Shown piece by piece: positions 60,801-64,000 of a stretch of 64,000 nucleotides of DNA. Numbering within the stretch: the first letter of the stretch is position 1; each line of letters starts with the position of its first letter. The translations under genes were made by a program, and so were the position numbers. The stretch is taken from the NCBI RefSeq assembly GCF_021347895.1, contig NC_067121.1, forward strand, positions 32,041,974 to 32,105,973, written 5' to 3'. This DNA comes from Acanthochromis polyacanthus. Taxonomy: Eukaryota > Chordata > Actinopteri > Pomacentridae. The notes under the pieces were generated by a model. That model ran no database searches. It was not told the DNA's origin and was given only the letters and a program-made list of their open reading frames with translations.

Positions 60801-62803
60801 CAGCTTATATACGTTTTTAAAATATTCACATGGGAATGTTGTTACACTTTGGTGTAACAACTTTGTTGGTGGTTCAAGGTGGTGAAAATGACCGTAAGAG
60901 TAGAAAATTCTTTGTTTTTAGACATATTGGATTTTGTCCCAATATATATTCCACAAAACTCAAAATTCTGTGTTTGTAGTTGTTTGTTGTGTGATAATAG
61001 CATCAATTTTTTATACAGTAACTTGAATGACATTAACCAGCATAACTGTGAAACATATTCAGTGAGAGAAGAGGTACTGTTTGCTATTTTATAATCCGAA
61101 CTACATTTTGATTTAGGCATGTTGTATTTAACAGCCTCACAAAAACAGAAAATGTTTGTACTTCATATGTTGTGAGTGTAAAGGTTTTGCAGTTAAACAG
61201 AAAATAGACTGAAGTAGTTAAGTTTAAATAGTTGCATGTTGCAAATTGAGGTGCATTTTCTGTCTGTCTGCTATGAAATGAGGTTTGAATTCAAAGATAA
61301 TGACCCAACTAAGAAGAGCAGAGGTGGAGATGTCCTGACTTTTAGGTTGTAGCTTCAAAATACACCAAACTGAGTAGCATCGTTCATTAGACTGCTGCTG
61401 TCTCTTTAATTTAAACTTCCCACATTTGAGACTTATTGTTAAATGTTTGCTCCTCAGACTTTTAGTCCGTAATAATGCGATGAAATTACCAGGGTTATCT
61501 TCTCAGCATTCCAGTGTGAACCACAGAAGATGTTAACTGTTAACAGACTGTGTAGTACTCTTGAGCTAAACGTAATGGGCAAAGTTAGTGCTGTGCGCCT
61601 TACAAAATATTTTAAATCCATTTGAAGTTGATATTTAACTGTATATTGACATATATCCTGTATGCAGAGGGAGTTTGGAATTATTTTGGAGTCCACTACA
61701 ACACAGCTAAAGGTCAAGCTATGTTCACCTCACACCATCCAGATCACAGATTCACTGACTCAGTGCCTCCATCTGCTGGGTGGAACCACAGTCCAGAGTC
61801 TGAAGGCCGCGACGGCTGGCTTCTGTTACAAACAAGAACCCGATCGCAATGCGTTTAAGACACAGAGTGGATTAATGTTTTGGCGGGTCAAGTCATCCTC
61901 TCTTGGTGTCTCAGCACCAGAACTCGTAGCAGCCTTTAAGCTCGATATACTAAAAATAAGATGTTATTATTTGGACTTGGCTGCACCTGTCAGCCCATTT
62001 TCGGCCATAAATACAACAGCCAGTTGTTGTGTCTGATCCTCTGAGCTGCACACAGACAACCGGCTGGATTTTGTAGGTTTAGACGGCAGAGCACTGCATT
62101 AATCATAAACTCTGCCACACCAAAACCGCTGCTGCTGTTGGCTCCTGTTCATAGTTATAAGTAGGTCACAGCCGATCTCAAACCCAGTGTGCATAACATT
62201 ATTTATTGAAGAATATGTGTCTTTGCAATTTATGTTTTAGGAGGCGATGGAGAAAATGGCAAAAGTGGGGAAAGTTGTTCAGCCCGATCCTGAAGTCCAG
62301 AGGTGAGACAGAGGCGCCGTGTGGGATGTTAATGTAAACGGGTCAAAAATGGATGAGGTTCAATGTATTGTTTTAACAATTTTATGAAAAAGGAAGTTAG
62401 TTTTTCAGCTACACGGCTTTTATTCTTTCTTAGCATTAATATATTGCCTGCGTCTTCATTTTCAATGTAAGATAGACAGCATTGCTCTTAGATGTACAAA
62501 ATGAGGTATATCTACATTTTTTTAAGTTTATTTTTCTCTGTTCAGTTTACTTTTCTATTAATTTAAAATGAGAGCAAAATTTATGGTATTAAACTAATAT
62601 TTCTGCAGTAAAGGTCAGGTTATGAGACAACTGAATGTTTTATTACAGTGAAACCTGAAACCTACAATATGCATCAAATGTGTGTAATCATTTTCTGCAT
62701 CTGATTCCTTTTTTTCCCCAGCTTCTATGAGAGAAAGTACAAAGTGTTCCTGCAGCTGTTCTCCCACCAGAGGGAGTACCAGGCCCTCATGAACCACAGA
62801 TGA
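48032..62803 (+). CDS. fggy: FGGY-family carbohydrate kinase
   Basis: Fifteen exons, 550 aa (human FGGY 551): 48032-48214, 49709-49820, 51209-51360, 51619-51707, 52095-52210, 52311-52439, 54403-54506, 56699-56806, 57829-57890, 58259-58421, 59046-59120, 59257-59377, 60588-60682, 62241-62302, 62722-62803; all GT-AG and in phase. It has the two-lobed actin-like fold of FGGY kinases. [14 protein letters not shown] (7-20) holds the phosphate-1 loop with Asp10. [12 protein letters not shown] and VMWMDHRA belong to the N-lobe sugar site. LIDAHAGG puts the likely catalytic base at Asp254. CGTSSCHM (287-294) and [11 protein letters not shown] (453-463) are the phosphate-2 and adenosine motifs. The human and yeast (Ydr109c) orthologues phosphorylate D-ribulose in the cytosol; the same reaction is inferred. 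All key residues are present. Introns carry many transposon remnants. Confidence 0.97.
48861..48894. repeat. (TA)n microsatellite in fggy intron 1
   Basis: Seventeen TA units within a T-rich tract in fggy intron 1. Confidence 0.95.
49088..49330 (-). pseudogene. Tc1/mariner transposase fossil
   Basis: On the minus strand the segment near 49300 translates to ILWSDETK, the signature preceding the catalytic core of Tc1-like transposases, followed by several stop codons within 30 residues. Flanking sequence resembles the rest of the gene but is shortened and decayed. No complete terminal repeats are evident. It lies in fggy intron 1, antisense to the gene, and is inactive. Confidence 0.7.
49378..49475 (+). 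repeat. LINE-derived 3' tail
   Basis: TGTAAAGCACTTTGTGTTGC, CGTATGAAAAGTGCTCTGTC and ATAAATAAAGTTGATTGATT occur in this order, a very common 3' terminus of fish LINE insertions. An opposite-orientation relative begins at about 59712. Confidence 0.65.
50168..50424. repeat. Two-copy tandem repeat inside the intron 2 element
   Basis: Both units share GTTTCCGGA(G/T)CATATCTCA, AAACTACTTGAGGGATTTCA and GGGTGTATGACCTTGACCTG. Unit 1 is about 50168-50281 and unit 2 about 50320-50424, with TTTTCAAGGTCATAGTGAGG-type sequence between. The units differ by a few substitutions and small gaps. Confidence 0.85.
50563..50738. repeat. Inner inverted repeat of the intron 2 element
   Basis: The left arm TATCAGGTGACCGGTCTGAC pairs with the right arm GTCAGACCAGTCACCTGATA (one mismatch), and the next 20 bases of each arm also pair (AAATCTGTCAGAATCTGTCA against TGACAAATTCTGACAGATCT). 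The loop has two CAGCCTACACCCTC copies. It looks like a MITE nested in the larger element. Confidence 0.8.
50895..50950. repeat. LINE-tail-like fragment
   Basis: ATACTTTATTGATCCTTTGA is the reversed 3' tail phrase found at the end of many fish LINE copies. It lies just outside the composite element. Comparable short fragments are seen near 25150 and 32010. Confidence 0.4.
52535..52880 (-). repeat. Teleost interspersed repeat, copy 2 (reverse)
   Basis: The reverse complement contains the same ordered phrases as the copy at 32508-32845: a TTTGTCCACAACC-type box, CAGAAGATCAAACAAATC near the middle, AGAGAATATGTAAATTTAAG, and a terminal CGATTAACTGATTGCTGCTA-like end. The copy is decayed. It lies in the fggy intron after the exon at 52311-52439. 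Confidence 0.5.
54597..55080. mobile_element. Tc1-like element relic in an fggy intron
   Basis: The left end TACACCCATCAGGCATAACA and CATTATGACCACCTG are mirrored by the right end CACCTGTCAGTGGTCATGAT. The inner sequence (ACAGATGCTCAAGAAGATTT, AGGTGCATTGTCCTGCTGAG, AAACATCCACATGAATG) matches the order of a high-copy fish Tc1-like element whose transposase would be antisense here. About 480 bp remains of a longer element, with no open frame. Confidence 0.75.
55710..56266. mobile_element. Inverted-repeat element with internal 55-bp duplication
   Basis: The left end CTAGCCTAGCCGCGCTAGAC and the right end GTCTAGCACGGCTAGGCTAG are near-perfect reverse complements. The first 55 bp of the left end (55710-55764) recur without change at 55909-55963. 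The right half has GCGCTGATTGGTTGTATACC and lacks the duplication. It is a non-autonomous DNA transposon in the fggy intron before the exon at 56699. The superfamily is not assigned. Confidence 0.75.
59712..60530 (-). repeat. LINE-derived insertion, reverse orientation
   Basis: It starts at AATCAAATCAACTTTATTTA, followed by TATGGCACTTTTCATACAAA and CACAAAGTCCCTCACAGAGG, which is the reverse complement of the tail type at 49378-49475. It continues past a CA/ACAT-rich low-complexity tract (about 59855-59960) to the GTCTTGAGCCTCTTTTTAAA segment near 60440. The 169-codon frame from 59655 lies across this repeat and is not a gene. Confidence 0.55.
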
Positions 62804-63179
62804 CAGAGCTGGAAGTGACTCTCTGTGACGGTGAAGACACTGGAAACGAGAGCAGACGTCTTAACCTTGCTGCTCATCCGCACACAATTAATGTCCCTTA
62901 TGTTTGATTTTGATAAATAACTATCCCAGAAAACCCAAAGGGGGCAGTTTTCTGACTTGGAGCATCTATCAAGGGGCTTGGTTGGTTCTAAATATATTGT
63001 CAAGATCAAATATGCAGGATTTAAAAATGCTTGGCAGATGACCGCCGATAAGACCTGTTGGGTGTTTGTCTGCTTCACATTGAACAGGAACAAATGCAGC
63101 AGCATCAACAACAGCTGACTCAGTGTTTGACTTCCAAAATCAAACACCATCATTCATTGTCATCTTCAAATGCATTCCT

Positions 63180-63185
63180 AATAAA
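63180..63185 (+). terminator. Polyadenylation signal of fggy
   Basis: AATAAA 377 bases after the fggy stop codon, the first canonical hexamer downstream. It would end the main transcript before the exon-like ORF at 63382. Confidence 0.5.
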
Positions 63186-63381
63186 TATTTCAAATGATAA
63201 AACGCTGCCTTTCTGTGTCACACCTGCCTAATGTGTTTGGATGTATAATTCAGTGTGCTTGGGTGAGATTCATTTTTAAACTGTTGGTCCCTTTGTTCTC
63301 TCCCTTCACTGTATTTTATCCCACAGTATCCTGTTTGTATCACCTCCGCTGTCCTTAAACTCTCCTGTCTGCTGCTCACAG

Positions 63382-63484
63382 AGACGAGCCTGTTGCCGGC
63401 CTTTTCCCCGACATCAAAGTTGATAAGCTCTCCGCTGATGCCGCCGACCCGATGAGCTGGGAACGCCAAATCCTGCACAGCTGA
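63382..63484 (+). CDS. Exon-like ORF, possible alternative last exon of fggy
   Basis: A well-formed splice acceptor (TGCTGCTCACAG, AG at 63380-63381) opens a 34-codon frame ending in TGA at 63482-63484. Read in phase 2 it gives RDEPVAGLFPDIK... ...DPMSWERQILHS. Phase 2 is exactly that of the donor of fggy exon 14 (62302), so splicing from there would replace the last 27 residues. Third codon positions are mostly C or G, unlike the surrounding AT-rich DNA. I do not recognise the peptide. It could instead be the last exon of another plus-strand gene, or chance. Confidence 0.35.
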
Positions 63485-64000
63485 GTTAACACTTCAAACA
63501 GAACCAACTTATGATAGAGAGGAGAGCCAAAGCTAACAGACTTCATCAAGGAGTTCCTGAGCAGCGGCGTCCAGAAGCCAGGACAGGGCAAGTGCAAATG
63601 TTAGTTTATTGTTTTCTGGAAGTGAATTATGAATCTTCTGTCTTTGGGACGGAAAACATAAAGCTTTTATTGTCCACTGAAGTGAATCATTAGAATACAG
63701 GTACAAAAAAACCAAGAACTTCATTGAAATGATCGAGTTTGTCCAATCACTTCATCAGTAAATCACAGTTTTTTGGTAATAGACAATTGTACAAGTATTA
63801 AATAATGCAAATGGACCCTTAATGTGTTAAATAATGAAGTAAATCTGGCAAGGAAATAGTTTTCTTTGCTCAAAATACATGAACTGTAAACCACTTGTGC
63901 TTGCACTGCATCAAAAAATGGATGAAAAGTGTAAACAATGTATAAGATAGTGGGAAATATTTGAACCAAAATGGTGTCAGTGTTACAAAATACGAGCTTA
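63485..64000. other. Non-coding DNA at the right edge
   Basis: AT-rich sequence with short open frames only. No recognisable gene, repeat family or splice-flanked exon is seen. Confidence 0.5.

Overview
This is a stretch of vertebrate, almost certainly ray-finned fish (teleost), nuclear genome. The evidence is five multi-domain vertebrate genes with GT-AG introns, many short Tc1/mariner and hAT-type inverted-repeat elements, LINE tails, and several dispersed repeat families that I recognise from teleost genomes. Compact introns and those repeats suggest a spiny-rayed (acanthomorph) species, but this is inference and no species can be named. No prokaryotic, phage or CRISPR system is present. 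I found no wholly new system; the most unusual signals are regulatory and structural.

Layout: 1-4881 is non-coding. zyg11 (minus strand, 14 coding exons, 4986-12431) encodes a CUL2 ubiquitin-ligase substrate receptor, with a CRE/CCAAT promoter near 12.66-12.71 kb. From 12.72 to 19.8 kb there is intergenic sequence with a mariner-type element and a long TCTA microsatellite. angptl1 (plus, 4 coding exons, 19859-25982) encodes a secreted coiled-coil/fibrinogen-domain protein. From 26.0 to 33.1 kb lies repeat-rich intergenic DNA. tada1 (plus, 8 exons, 33159-39129) encodes a SAGA coactivator subunit. Between 39.4 and 41.3 kb is a GC-rich block with CArG, CCAAT and AP-1 motifs. jun (minus, one exon, 42102-43073) encodes the AP-1 factor c-Jun, with a promoter that keeps both TREs of the mammalian JUN promoter. 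fggy (plus, 15 exons, 48032-62803) encodes a FGGY-family carbohydrate kinase. A further exon-like ORF lies at 63382-63484.

The genes do not form one pathway. Their order mixes genes that in human lie at 1p32 (ZYG11B, JUN, FGGY) with genes at 1q24-q25 (TADA1, ANGPTL1); jun and fggy keep the divergent arrangement of the human locus. All exon boundaries were read by hand from splice consensus, reading phase and protein similarity recalled from memory; no alignment was run.
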